Part shown: piece by piece, positions 1 through 9,893 of the stretch | How positions within the stretch are numbered: position 1 is the stretch's first letter | Layout of the letters: each line of letters begins with the position of its first letter | NCBI GenBank assembly: GCA_029287755.1 | Contig: JARFQM010000416.1 | Location: forward strand, 1 to 18,227 | DNA length: 18,227 nucleotides | Direction: 5' to 3' | From: Desulfofustis sp. | Lineage (GTDB): Bacteria; Desulfobacterota; Desulfobulbia; Desulfobulbales; Desulfocapsaceae | Position numbers and translations under genes: made by a program | Notes under the pieces: model-generated | What the model was told of the DNA's origin: nothing | Seen by the model: only the letters and a program-made list of their open reading frames with translations | The model's database searches: none

Positions 1-3000
1 CCAGAGACTCTATACGGCCGACAAGCGTCAGGTGAGTCTGATCGTCGGACGCTACCCCGGTCCGAACGATCTTTATGCAAGTATCCGGGGAGCGGAACAT
101 CCGCTGAGCGCACTGCTGCCGCAGGGACCTACCGTCGAGGAAGCCGGTACCCGACTCGACGATGCCTGGGCGCGTCTGCGGAGCTGGTTTTTCAACAATG
201 GTACGCTGCTGGCCGAAGAACTTTCAAGCGCCGCCGACAAAGGTTATTTGAAGAAAGAGGCGGCTGACAACCACCGTGAATGGCTGGCTCAGATCCAGTC
301 AAGCTTCGAGGCTGAGCGCGCCCCTGATCCGCTGGTGGTGAGCAGGCTTCTGGAGGAGAACCTGATTGGCCTCATACATGGAACAAGAGTCAGGGGAGAT
401 GAAAAAAAGCGGGCGCTGGTGGCCGGCTGGACCCTGCCCGGAGAAGCAGCCGCATGCTACCTGGAGGCCGCAGAGACCCTGCTGCTGGCTGTCCGCCTGG
501 AGTTAGCCGCCCAGCTGCGCAGCGAACTTGCCAGGCGCCTTCACATTCAGGGACTGGTGAGTTTTGATGAACTGATCATTGCTCTATTCCGGGCGATCAG
601 ATCGGCGAACGGCACAACACTGATCCGTCAGGTCGGCTCCAGATACCGGGTCGCGCTGATCGATGAGTTTCAGGATACCGATTCGGCTCAGTGGGAGATC
701 TTTTCGCGCCTATTCGGCCAGGGCAGTCATTATCTCTACCTGATTGGCGATCCCAAGCAGGCTATTTATCGCTTTCGCGGGGCCGATATCCACTCCTATC
801 TTCAGGCCCGTACGCTGGTTGACCGGACATTGACCCTGGACTGCAATTACCGCTCACATCCGGGGCTGGTGAGGGCGGTGAACCGTCTTTTGCAGGGCAG
901 CGAAATCGGCGGAACTGCCTATCTGCCGGTCCGCTCACCTGATACAATATCTCCCAGCCGTCTGGCCAAAACGGAACGTGAGCAGCCGGGGCTCATCTAT
1001 TGTCAGCTCGACGCCACACCTGAAAACAAAGGCTGGTCCGTGAAGGAGGCGGAAAAACAGATACGCGCCTGGGTGGTTAACGAAGTGGTGCGCTTGGTGG
1101 AGTCCTCCGCTGCTCTTACTATCGTGCACCAAGATGAGGCGGGCAACGAGCATCACAGGCCGGTCAAACCGTGCGACATCGGTGTCCTGGTAAGGACGAA
1201 CCGACAGGCGGAGGATTTTTTTCAAGAATTCAGCAGACGGGGTATTCCCGCACTTCTGTCGAGCCGCAAAGACGTCTTCCAGACCCGGGAAGCCGCTGAT
1301 CTTCTTCTCGTTTTAAGGGGTGTGTCCACCCCCTCGGACAGCGGCCTGTTGCGGACCGTGCTAGGCCTTGACTGGTTTGGTTTGAGCGGCGCCAGCTATT
1401 TTCAGGTCTGCAGCGACGAAGAGCGTTTCAATGAGGTGCGGGAACGATTCCATGGCTATCACCGTCAGTGGAACGAATCCGGGTTGCTGGTCATGATGAA
1501 CGATCTGCTGGAAGGCGAAGGCGTTTTTCTTCACCTCAGTCGAAGACCCCAGGCTGAGCGCCGAATCACCAATATCCAGCATCTGGTGGAGCTGGTGCAG
1601 CAGCAGCAAAGCCAGCGCCGCCTCAGTCTCTCCCAGATACTGATCTGGCTCCAGGAACGACTGGCGGATACAGCCGCCGTCCAGGAAGCGGAACTGCGGC
1701 TTGAAAGCGATCGCGATGCGGTCAATGTGGTCACCATGCACAGCGCCAAAGGACTGGAATATGAGATCGTCTTCTGTCCCTATCTCTTCCGCTCCACGGT
1801 TTTGGCGACGCCAACGGGGACGGTCCATTGCACCGTTCCCGAACAAGGAAGAATCTGCGATCTCGGCTCCGACCGATACGAACAGCATGCCCAGTTATCC
1901 TGCCAGGAAGAGATCGAGGAGGAGAGACGTCTCGCCTACGTGGCAGTGACCCGGGCCCGGCTGCGCTCCTATCTCATCTGGGCTGAGCTGAAAAAGAGGG
2001 GGACAATCCCTTCCTCGTTTGAGTCGCCGCTCGGCCGGCTGCTCTTTCCTGCCGGCGAGTGTGCTTTTACCCAGCAGAAAGAGCAGCTGATGGAACTTGG
2101 TTCGGCTGACCATTGCCTGTATCGCGTGATCGAAGCGGATCAGCCGCCAATGCTCTATGAGGTTCAAGCCTCTACGGCGGATTTCCTGGAGGCCAGGAAG
2201 TATTCACCTGAGCGCCTGCAGACGAACAGAATTCGCACCAGTTTCTCAGGCCTGACCCTGCTGGCCAGGAGTCACGGCGATGAGTATCACAAGGCGGGCG
2301 ACGAGGGCGGCGGTGCGACGCCCCCCGGGGATGCGCTCCTGCCGGGAGGGGTGCGTTTCGGGAATATGATCCACGATGCCCTCGAGATGTTCAGTTTCAA
2401 AGATCTGGACAACGGTCTGGTCAGCACAGAGCAACTTGAGATGCTGATTCGCAGGTACCGTTACGAGATCGATCCCGAGCTGGTGCGCACGCTCCTCACC
2501 CGTACGGTGTCCACCCCGCTGCAGCGTGCCGCTGTCAACCGGGATAGTTTCACCCTGGCCATGGTCGGCAGCCAGCAGATGGTCAAGGAGATGGAGTTTA
2601 CCCTTCATCTCGATCCGGTCAGCACCACGGAAATAAATCGAATTCTGGCCGACGAGCCCGCCGTTTCGGTGCTGGGTCGCCGAGCCCTTGAGGGGTATTT
2701 AAGCGGCTTTGTTGATCTTATTTTCAATTATCGGGACCGTTACTATATCGTCGATTACAAGACCAACAACCTGGGCCCGGAGCAGGCCTATCAGCCAGAG
2801 GGACTGGTCGAGGCGATGCGGGCGCACAACTACGGGCTGCAGTACTGGCTCTATTCCCTGGTGGTCCATCGCTTTCTGCAAAACTGGCATGAAGACTATC
2901 ATTACGACAACCATTTCGGTGGGGTCATGTATCTGTTCGTCCGGGGCATGCATCCGGAAAAGCCTGGAAGCGGAGTATTTTTCGATCGGCCGCAGGAGCA

Positions 3001-3058
3001 TACCCTGATGGAACTCGACCGTCATTTCGGCTTCGGCGGGGGAGGGAGTCATGGTTGA
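1..3058 (+). CDS. recB: RecBCD helicase-nuclease subunit RecB, 5'-truncated by the window edge
   Basis: RecB is the 3'-5' SF1 helicase and the sole nuclease of RecBCD, which processes double-strand DNA ends. The frame is open to the left edge (codons from base 2), so the GTG at 32 is internal. Roughly 200 N-terminal residues, including the Walker A motif, are missing. The other helicase motifs are present in order: LIDEFQDTD (about 658), GDPKQAIYRFRGAD (about 750), CNYRSHPGLV, VVTMHSAKGLEYE (about 1730) and LAYVAVTRAR (about 1935). The C-terminal nuclease domain keeps its metal ligands: His in GNMIHDALE (codon 2372), Asp in GFVDLIF (2714) and the DYK Asp and Lys (2753, 2759). The 13-residue spacing of the two Asp residues matches E. 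coli D1067/D1080. The ending HFGGVMYLFVRGM is also typical. The stop overlaps the recD start by 8 bases, so the two are translationally coupled. Confidence 0.97.
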   Translation, partial: QRLYTADKRQVSLIVGRYPGPNDLYASIRGAEHPLSALLPQGPTVEEAGTRLDDAWARLRSWFFNNGTLLAEELSSAADKGYLKKEAADNHREWLAQIQSSFEAERAPDPLVVSRLLEENLIGLIHGTRVRGDEKKRALVAGWTLPGEAAACYLEAAETLLLAVRLELAAQLRSELARRLHIQGLVSFDELIIALFRAIRSANGTTLIRQVGSRYRVALIDEFQDTDSAQWEIFSRLFGQGSHYLYLIGDPKQAIYRFRGADIHSYLQARTLVDRTLTLDCNYRSHPGLVRAVNRLLQGSEIGGTAYLPVRSPDTISPSRLAKTEREQPGLIYCQLDATPENKGWSVKEAEKQIRAWVVNEVVRLVESSAALTIVHQDEAGNEHHRPVKPCDIGVLVRTNRQAEDFFQEFSRRGIPALLSSRKDVFQTREAADLLLVLRGVSTPSDSGLLRTVLGLDWFGLSGASYFQVCSDEERFNEVRERFHGYHRQWNESGLLVMMNDLLEGEGVFLHLSRRPQAERRITNIQHLVELVQQQQSQRRLSLSQILIWLQERLADTAAVQEAELRLESDRDAVNVVTMHSAKGLEYEIVFCPYLFRSTVLATPTGTVHCTVPEQGRICDLGSDRYEQHAQLSCQEEIEEERRLAYVAVTRARLRSYLIWAELKKRGTIPSSFESPLGRLLFPAGECAFTQQKEQLMELGSADHCLYRVIEADQPPMLYEVQASTADFLEARKYSPERLQTNRIRTSFSGLTLLARSHGDEYHKAGDEGGGATPPGDALLPGGVRFGNMIHDALEMFSFKDLDNGLVSTEQLEMLIRRYRYEIDPELVRTLLTRTVSTPLQRAAVNRDSFTLAMVGSQQMVKEMEFTLHLDPVSTTEINRILADEPAVSVLGRRALEGYLSGFVDLIFNYRDRYYIVDYKTNNLGPEQAYQPEGLVEAMRAHNYGLQYWLYSLVVHRFLQNWHEDYHYDNHFGGVMYLFVRGMHPEKPGSGVFFDRPQEHTLMELDRHFGFGGGGSHG

Positions 3059-4685
3059 CAGGACCCAAGAGTCCGCGCCGCCCCCCATCAGCCGCTTCAT
3101 GGCCGCCGCTCTGGGAAAGCATGCGGGACTCGACCATGAGGAAACCCCGCTCTTTCAGCAGCTCGTGGAGGAGCTGACCGCGGCCCTTCTCCAGGGCCAC
3201 ATTTGCATTGCAGTGAACGAGGAACAGCGCCACCTACTGAGCCGAAGCCGCGTGGTTGCTGAAAACCGCCGCGCTCCTCTGGTACTGTCGGGCGGGCGCC
3301 TCTATTTCGGGCGCTACTTCGGCTACGAATCGGAACTTGCAGAGTCTCTGAAAACTCTGGCGACGGCGGCAGGGCCATCACCAGAGGCGTTGACCACAGT
3401 TACGGGCCGGATCTCCAAGGCCAAGGCCGATGCCCAGCAGCAGCGAGCCGTCACCATCGCCTTGAACAACCGCTTCTGCATAATCAGCGGCGGTCCGGGC
3501 ACCGGTAAAACGACACTGATCGTCGCCATCATTGCCGATCTGCTTGTCCGCCACGGCCCGGATCTGCGCATAGCCCTGGCGGCGCCCACCGGCAAGGCGG
3601 CGCTGCGCATGCAGGAGTCGATCAGGATGCAGCTCGGTGAGACGCAGCTGGAGCCATCTGTGGCGGCCCGGTTCCCGGCCCAGTCCATGACCCTGCATCG
3701 GCTTCTCGAACTGGGCCGGCGGGCTGGCTGGAGCGGCAGCCGCAGCTCTGAACCTCTCGACTATGACGTGGTGGTCGTCGATGAGGCCTCCATGGTCGAT
3801 CTGGCCATGATGTGGCGACTGGTTCGAGCACTGAAAAAGAACGCCAGGCTTGTACTGCTGGGTGACCGGAATCAACTCGCCTCGGTTGAATCAGGCGCCG
3901 TTCTGGCCGATTGCATTGACAGTTTGCCGGATAACGTGGCCGAACTTACCAAGAGCTACCGTTTCAACGAAGCCATCGCCCACCTAGCCGATACGGTAAA
4001 ATCCGGCGCTGCGGACGAGGCCTGGTCCTTCAGTTCCAGCTCAGGCGGGCCTGCGGTATCAATCGCTTCCCCCGATTGGCTCGACAGGTGTACCGCCGGT
4101 TACCGCGAATTTGTGGAGCTGGCGGCGAAGACAAACGATCCAACTCACTTTGGAGCGGTGTTCGAACAGTTTACTCAGTTCCGTATATTGTGCGCCTTGC
4201 GACAAGGACCGCATGGAAGCGAGGAAATTAACCGCCGGATCGAGCGCACCCTGGTCGGGATACGGCCCACCGTGGATGGCGAGCACTGGTATCCGGGCAA
4301 ACCGGTACTGATCACCAGAAACGACTACAGCCTGGGGCTCTACAACGGCGACATCGGCATCTGTCTGCCGGATTCTGAAGGCGGCGCCTTGCGGCTCTGG
4401 TTCGAGGCGGCCGATGGGACATTGAAAAAGTATCTGCCGGCTCAGATTCCCCTTTATGATCCGGCCTGGGCGCTGACGATCCATAAATCCCAGGGATCTG
4501 AATTCCAGCACGTGCTGGTTGTGCTGCCGGAACGCGACAACCGGGTATTGTGCAGGGAACTGCTCTATACGGCAGTCACCAGGGCGCGGCAAAAGGTGGT
4601 CGTGGTGGCGAGAGAGGATATATTTAAAACGGCGGTAAAGAGAAAAACCGTGCGTTCCAGCGGCCTGGCCGAGCGCTTGACCTGA
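3051..4685 (+). CDS. recD: RecBCD subunit RecD, 5'-3' DNA helicase
   Basis: RecD is the fast 5'-3' SF1B helicase motor of RecBCD. At 544 residues it is somewhat shorter than E. coli RecD (608). Motifs in order are Walker A GGPGTGKTT (Lys153), Walker B VVVDEASMVD (Asp244), GDRNQLASVESG, LTKSYRF, then ALTIHKSQGSEFQ and LLYTAVTRAR near the C-terminus. The first 100 or so residues match the usual helical N-terminal region that contacts RecB and RecC. The ATG at 3051 lies inside the 3' end of recB, preceded by the purine-rich GGAGGGAG at 3041-3048, which fixes the start. The order recB-recD is the usual one. The stop lies 6 bases from the stop of the convergent gene at 4692, leaving no room for a dedicated terminator. 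Confidence 0.96.
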   Translation: MVDRTQESAPPPISRFMAAALGKHAGLDHEETPLFQQLVEELTAALLQGHICIAVNEEQRHLLSRSRVVAENRRAPLVLSGGRLYFGRYFGYESELAESLKTLATAAGPSPEALTTVTGRISKAKADAQQQRAVTIALNNRFCIISGGPGTGKTTLIVAIIADLLVRHGPDLRIALAAPTGKAALRMQESIRMQLGETQLEPSVAARFPAQSMTLHRLLELGRRAGWSGSRSSEPLDYDVVVVDEASMVDLAMMWRLVRALKKNARLVLLGDRNQLASVESGAVLADCIDSLPDNVAELTKSYRFNEAIAHLADTVKSGAADEAWSFSSSSGGPAVSIASPDWLDRCTAGYREFVELAAKTNDPTHFGAVFEQFTQFRILCALRQGPHGSEEINRRIERTLVGIRPTVDGEHWYPGKPVLITRNDYSLGLYNGDIGICLPDSEGGALRLWFEAADGTLKKYLPAQIPLYDPAWALTIHKSQGSEFQHVLVVLPERDNRVLCRELLYTAVTRARQKVVVVAREDIFKTAVKRKTVRSSGLAERLT

Positions 4686-4691
4686 TGGTGC

Positions 4692-6029
4692 TCAGCCGCT
4701 GCCGTTTTCCGTCCAGAGCCAGGCCTCTTCGATCTGCTTTCTGAACAACCTGATCATATTGTTCCTGACCGTCTGGTGGTTGAGAAAATAGATTTCCTGG
4801 GGAAACAGCAGGTCGGCCACGCCTGAGTCGAATATTCTCTTAACTTCATATTCGTCGTGGGCAACATCGCGCTGATACATGTAGTTCACCCAGGACCGGT
4901 TGGTGTGAATGATGAATTCGACCCGCATCCCGCCAAGCCTGGCGAAAAACTTCAGCATTGGCGTTTTGGCACTGGATCCCTGGGAGCTGCCCTTGTGGAT
5001 TCCGCCGGTCAGGGTGTCGGAAATATCCTCGAGAATCATGAAGGAATCGGCTTTGCTGGCACTCTGGGTCAGGTGGTTCTGAAAAATTTTCACATCCGCC
5101 TCGGAGTTGAGTACGGCCATCAGTCCCAACTCGTCATCCACCGCCACGGCAGGGTTCTTTTCATTTTTACGCAGAAGCTTGAGTACCTTAGCCTCGGGCG
5201 GCTTCTTTCTGATCGACACGTAAATCGGCAATTCCCGGTTGCCGGCCCGAAACCGGCGGCGCTTCAGCAGGGTAAGCTTCATGCCCTGGCCGATGGCAAC
5301 GGCGGGGGCCTCTTCCTTCTTGATGACCTGCACCTCGGAGCAGCTGAAGTCGACGTCGTTGTGGTGGGAGAGGAGATAGACGATGTCATGTTCACCGATT
5401 TTCTGGGTGGTGCTCCACACGTATTCGTTCAAAAAGACCAGGAACTGGGCGAACTTTTCTTCTATCCGGGTTTCCCGCTCACGCTGGTCGATGCTGCCTG
5501 CCAGACTCATCAGCGAAAGCTTGCGGTGGGCTTCGAAGCGGGCTTTCTTGTGATAGCGGTCATCAAAGATCATGAGCAGCAGAACCACCGGGTCGGTGGC
5601 GATTTCCACCTCATTGGTGATGGCGACGTGGGAGGCATAGGGAGCGAACAATTTGTTCTGCAGCGATTTGATTACAGAATCGGCGGTGCGGGCGTACTCA
5701 TTGACCTTGAAGATGATCTCCTGTTCGGTGCCGCTGATGCCAAACATGTTGCCGAGCAGCGCACAGGCCCGGCGGCTGCAGTGCTGCCGGGCCTCGCCGT
5801 TGGCCAGAAGAAGGCTGATTTCCTTGAAGCTGCCGATGTTGAGGAACTCAAATATCTGGCGTCTCAAGGCCCGGTATTTGGTGACGTCGAGCTCGCTGAG
5901 CTTGAGATTGGTCACCCAGGCGCGGCTTTGAGAACTGAAACACCGGTCCAGCTCGACCCGGTCAGGAGTGGCGAGCGGACCCTTCTGCTTGAGCGAGGTG
6001 AATACCGATTTTTCGTTGAGAACTGACAT
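4692..6029 (-). CDS. Uncharacterised protein with a possible degenerate RelA/SpoT-like nucleotidyltransferase domain
   Basis: I do not recognise this 445-residue protein as a named family. It has no signal peptide or membrane segment and looks cytoplasmic. Residues 1-260 are mostly helical and charged, including a Cys-rich stretch (HCSRRAC, about 83). Residues 268-412 resemble the RelA_SpoT synthetase fold in motif order: IYVSIRKKPPEAKVLKLLRK (like the R-K-x-S-x-x-K segment), VDDELGLMAVLNS (like D-x-x-G-x-R), HKGSS, VEFIIHT (like E-V-Q-I-R-T), then AHDEYEVKR. The Arg after the D-x-x-G motif and the Y-x-S-x-H motif are not intact, so alarmone synthesis is doubtful. I chose ATG 6029; an in-frame TTG at 6047 would add six residues. 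Neither start has a strong ribosome-binding site. The gene converges on recD and is transcribed alone. The fold assignment is inference. Confidence 0.72.
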   Translation of the reverse strand: MSVLNEKSVFTSLKQKGPLATPDRVELDRCFSSQSRAWVTNLKLSELDVTKYRALRRQIFEFLNIGSFKEISLLLANGEARQHCSRRACALLGNMFGISGTEQEIIFKVNEYARTADSVIKSLQNKLFAPYASHVAITNEVEIATDPVVLLLMIFDDRYHKKARFEAHRKLSLMSLAGSIDQRERETRIEEKFAQFLVFLNEYVWSTTQKIGEHDIVYLLSHHNDVDFSCSEVQVIKKEEAPAVAIGQGMKLTLLKRRRFRAGNRELPIYVSIRKKPPEAKVLKLLRKNEKNPAVAVDDELGLMAVLNSEADVKIFQNHLTQSASKADSFMILEDISDTLTGGIHKGSSQGSSAKTPMLKFFARLGGMRVEFIIHTNRSWVNYMYQRDVAHDEYEVKRIFDSGVADLLFPQEIYFLNHQTVRNNMIRLFRKQIEEAWLWTENGSG

Positions 6030-7303
<1,274 letters not shown>

Positions 7304-7306
7304 GGA

Positions 7307-8002
7307 ATGAAAACGGTCGGCCTCATCGGGGGAATGAGCTGGGAGTCCACGGCGACATATTACCGATTGATCAACCAGGGGGTCCGTAATCGCTGCGGCG
7401 GGCTGCATTCAGCCAAGATGCTGCTCTACAGCGTTGACTTCGCCGAAATCGAAGAGCTCCAGTCGAGCGGGCGCTGGCAGGAAGCCGGTCTGCTGCTCGC
7501 CGAAGCCGCCGCCGGGCTCGAAAGAGGTGGGGCCGAACTGCTGCTGATCTGCACCAATACCATGCACAAGGTGGCCGAACAGGTGTCCGCCGCGGTCACC
7601 ATCCCCCTGCTCCATATCGCTGAAGCGACCGGAGAAAGGGTCGCCGCCGACAACATTGAAAGGGTCGGTTTGCTGGGTACGCGGTTCACCATGGAAGAAA
7701 ATTTCTACCGCGGGGTTCTCGAGACCCGTTTCGGCCTTCGGGTGGTGGTCCCTCCCGCACAAGACCGGCGGCTAGTCGATGAGGTGATCTTTGCTGAACT
7801 CTGTCGAGGGGTGATCGCCGAGGGGTCAAAAAAGCAGTACCTGCGTATCGCCGACTCCCTGGCCGCCCAGGGGTGTGAGGCAATAATTCTTGGCTGCACA
7901 GAGATAGCGCTGCTCATAGGGCCTGCAGACACTGAGCTTAAGTTCTATGATACCACCGAGATTCATGCTCAGCAGGCGGTGACGATGATGCTTGAACTCT
8001 AG
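7307..8002 (+). CDS. Aspartate/glutamate racemase family protein
   Basis: This 231-residue cytoplasmic protein belongs to the PLP-independent Asp/Glu racemase superfamily (RacX/YgeA type), which uses two cysteines to remove and add the alpha proton. The N-terminus MKTVGLIGGMSWEST is a family hallmark. Both catalytic cysteines are present, Cys82 in LLICTNTMHK and Cys197 in ILGCTEIALL, so the enzyme should racemise rather than be a one-cysteine decarboxylase-type relative. Length is normal for the family (about 230). The start at 7307 lies 3 bases after the kdnB stop; the preceding GGGA gives only a weak ribosome-binding site, consistent with translational coupling. Whether the substrate is aspartate, glutamate or a broader set cannot be read from sequence. 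The link to kdnB hints at an envelope role. Confidence 0.9.
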   Translation: MKTVGLIGGMSWESTATYYRLINQGVRNRCGGLHSAKMLLYSVDFAEIEELQSSGRWQEAGLLLAEAAAGLERGGAELLLICTNTMHKVAEQVSAAVTIPLLHIAEATGERVAADNIERVGLLGTRFTMEENFYRGVLETRFGLRVVVPPAQDRRLVDEVIFAELCRGVIAEGSKKQYLRIADSLAAQGCEAIILGCTEIALLIGPADTELKFYDTTEIHAQQAVTMMLEL

Positions 8003-8019
8003 CCGCGCTGTTTTATAGT
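7992..8019 (+). promoter_or_regulatory. Candidate sigma-70 promoter for the small exported protein
   Basis: TTGAAC (7992-7997) and TATAGT (8014-8019) are separated by 16 bases. The -35 overlaps the last codons of the racemase gene. The predicted start site would lie about 45 bases before the downstream ATG. This would allow the exported-protein gene to be expressed separately from kdnB-racemase. Based on consensus matching by eye only. Confidence 0.42.
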
Positions 8020-8072
8020 TTAGCTGTTGTCTGCACTACTGCAACTTTTCGCATTAAGTCAGGGAGAGAATT

Positions 8073-8561
8073 ATGATGCTGAAATCTTTTCGACGTAAAA
8101 TCTTGATCGCTCTGGGCGGTTTTCTGCTTCTTGTCCCCGCGCTGCTGACAGCGGCCGGCGATATCACCGGTTGGGAGGCAGATTCCGAATATAACGAACT
8201 CTACGACCCGAAAGAACGCGATTCGATCAAGGGAGACATCGTCAAGTTCATCACCGTAACACCGATGGAGGGCATGGCGCCCGGTACCGCCTTTATCCTG
8301 GATGAAGGCGGCGGCGACCAGGTGATCGTGCACGTCTGTCCCGAATCCTTCGCCTCGAGCCGAGAGACAGGCCTGCGCCGTGGTGACTGGGTCAAGGTGA
8401 AGGGCGTGTGGGCCGATATCGGCGATGAATCGGTGTTTCTGGCGGCCAAGATCCGCAAGGACAACGAATACGCTTTCAAAGTGCGACTCACCAGCGACGG
8501 CACTCCTTTCTGGACCATGACGCCCGAGCTGCTTGCCCAGGAAAAAGCCGCAGTGGAATAA
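8073..8561 (+). CDS. Small exported protein with probable OB-fold domain
   Basis: I do not recognise a named family. The protein has 162 residues. It starts with a clear Sec signal peptide: basic MMLKSFRRK, a hydrophobic core to about residue 25, and a likely cleavage near LLTAA-GD (27-28). The mature part of about 135 residues is beta-rich, with SIKGDIVKFITVTP, then GTAFILDEGG, a strand DQVIVHVC, GDWVKVKGVWAD and VFLAAKIRK. This alternation resembles small OB-fold domains. It has a single cysteine (Cys89 in HVCPESF) and no CxxCH or lipobox. ATG 8073 and ATG 8076 are both possible; AGGGAGAG at 8061-8068 is better spaced for 8076. Likely periplasmic and of unknown role. A hairpin follows directly after the stop. 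Confidence 0.8.
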   Translation: MMLKSFRRKILIALGGFLLLVPALLTAAGDITGWEADSEYNELYDPKERDSIKGDIVKFITVTPMEGMAPGTAFILDEGGGDQVIVHVCPESFASSRETGLRRGDWVKVKGVWADIGDESVFLAAKIRKDNEYAFKVRLTSDGTPFWTMTPELLAQEKAAVE

Positions 8562-8562
8562 T

Positions 8563-8591
8563 AGTGTGCCGCCCGCCCCGGGCAGCACACT
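8563..8591. terminator. Hairpin between convergent genes, probable bidirectional terminator
   Basis: AGTGTGCCGCCCG (8563-8575) and CGGGCAGCACACT (8579-8591) form a 13-base-pair GC-rich stem with one mismatch and a CCC loop. It begins one base after the exported-protein stop and lies 27 bases from the lysA stop. Neither side has a strong T-run (CGTTT on the plus side), so termination may be incomplete or factor-aided. Confidence 0.6.
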
Positions 8592-8618
8592 CGTTTCACT
8601 CTGCCCGAGCGCTGAGCG

Positions 8619-9878
8619 TTAAGCCCTGAACACCTTGGGTTCGTAGTTCAGGGTAGCGAAGTAGTCCGCGTTGGTCTCGGCCCGCCTGATCAGCTCGACG
8701 CTGCCGTCCTCTCTCAACAGCAGTTCCTGGGGACGCAACTTGCCGTTGTAGTTGAACCCCATCGCCTGGCCGTGGGCGCCGGTATCGTGAATTATCAGCA
8801 CATCATTGTCCTCTATCACTGGCAGTTGCCGCTGGATGGCGAATTTGTCGTTGTTTTCGCACAAAGAGCCGACCACATCGACCGTTTCCACGCCGTTGCT
8901 GTCGTTCTTACCCAGTACCTCGATATGATGGTAGGCGCCATAGAGGGCGGGGCGCATCAGCGCCGACATGCAGGCGTCAACCCCGATATAGGTGCGGTAG
9001 ATATCCTTGCGATTGATGGCCGAGACTGCCAGCGCACCGTGCGGACCGGTGATGTAGCGGCCGCTTTCCATGGTCAGGGCGGGCATATAGCCGTGCTTCT
9101 GAGCAAATTCTCTGAACAATGAAGTAATCTCATCCGCCATGGCTGCGAGGTTCAGCGGCTCCTCATCCGGCCTGTAGGGGATACCGAGGCCGCCGCCGAT
9201 GTTGATAAAATCGAAAGTTATCGAGAGATCGTTGTGCAGCAGTTCGGCCATTTCGAGAAGCATCTCGGCGGTGGCGACCATATAGGTGTAGTCCAATTCG
9301 TTGGAAGCCAGCATGGTGTGCAACCCGAACTTCTTAGCTCCCCGTGCCCGGGCTTTGGCATAGGCGTCGACAATCTGATTTTTGGCCACACCATATTTGG
9401 CCTCGAGCGGGGTTCCAATGATGTGGTTGCCGTCCCGTTCGGCCCCAGGGTTATATCTGAAGCAGATCGTTTCCGGCATGGCCGCCACCTTGTCGATCAG
9501 ATTTATGTCGTCAAGGTTCAGAATCGAGCCTCCGTCGGCCCAGGCGACAGCGAATTCTTCAGCACTAGTGTTGTTCGAAGTAAACATCAAATCCTCTGGC
9601 CCGGCGCCAACCTGCCTGCTGAGGATCAGTTCGGTTATGGAACTGCAGTCGAAACCGAAATCGAGCTCCGTCATAATCTTCAGGATTGCCGGGTTGGGCA
9701 GTGCCTTGACAGCATAATATTCTTTGAAGCTGCGCATCCCGGAAAAGGCTTTGTTCAACTCATTGCCGGTTTTTCTTATGCCGGCTTCATCATAGATGTG
9801 AAATGGGGTCCCGAAATTGTCTTTCAAATCGGGCAGCAGTGGATAGAGACGTGCTTTAAAAGAATCTGAGAGGGGCAT
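8619..9878 (-). CDS. lysA: Diaminopimelate decarboxylase-like PLP enzyme (LysA family)
   Basis: This 419-residue fold-III PLP decarboxylase most likely converts meso-diaminopimelate to L-lysine in the cytoplasm. The PLP Lys is in YYAVKALPNP (Lys58). FINIGGGLGIPYRPDEE is the phosphate-binding glycine loop, ESGRYITGPHG replaces the usual EPGR, VGSLCENNDKFA carries the catalytic Cys, and GAHGQAMGFNYNGKLRP corresponds to the C-terminal G-A-Y/H...NYN-x-R-P motif. Where classical LysA has H-x-H-x-G-S, this protein has GLHTMLASNE. I recall a related form in some anaerobes' LysA-like proteins, so it is a divergent subfamily and a different diamino acid substrate is possible. The start is ATG 9878 with AAGGAG (9889-9884). 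It lies 15 bases downstream of the Lrp-type regulator in one operon. Confidence 0.85.
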   Translation of the reverse strand: MPLSDSFKARLYPLLPDLKDNFGTPFHIYDEAGIRKTGNELNKAFSGMRSFKEYYAVKALPNPAILKIMTELDFGFDCSSITELILSRQVGAGPEDLMFTSNNTSAEEFAVAWADGGSILNLDDINLIDKVAAMPETICFRYNPGAERDGNHIIGTPLEAKYGVAKNQIVDAYAKARARGAKKFGLHTMLASNELDYTYMVATAEMLLEMAELLHNDLSITFDFINIGGGLGIPYRPDEEPLNLAAMADEITSLFREFAQKHGYMPALTMESGRYITGPHGALAVSAINRKDIYRTYIGVDACMSALMRPALYGAYHHIEVLGKNDSNGVETVDVVGSLCENNDKFAIQRQLPVIEDNDVLIIHDTGAHGQAMGFNYNGKLRPQELLLREDGSVELIRRAETNADYFATLNYEPKVFRA

Positions 9879-9893
9879 GGGAACTCCTTGTGA

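Noticed and set aside
32..34. GTG as a start codon for recB
   Set aside because: The frame is open to base 2 and the Walker A region of RecB is missing, so the gene is cut by the window edge rather than starting here.
1361..1888. A 175-codon frame on the minus strand within recB
   Set aside because: It lies fully inside conserved recB helicase motifs and shows no family features.
4857..6026. A 389-codon open frame on the plus strand opposite the 445-aa gene
   Set aside because: Its protein is low-complexity, His/Gly/Val-rich and without recognisable motifs. The minus-strand frame has normal protein character, so this is an antisense shadow of a GC-rich gene.
9879..9893. A lysine riboswitch before lysA
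   Set aside because: Only 15 bases separate lrp and lysA, and the operon leader is about 34 bases, too short for an L-box.
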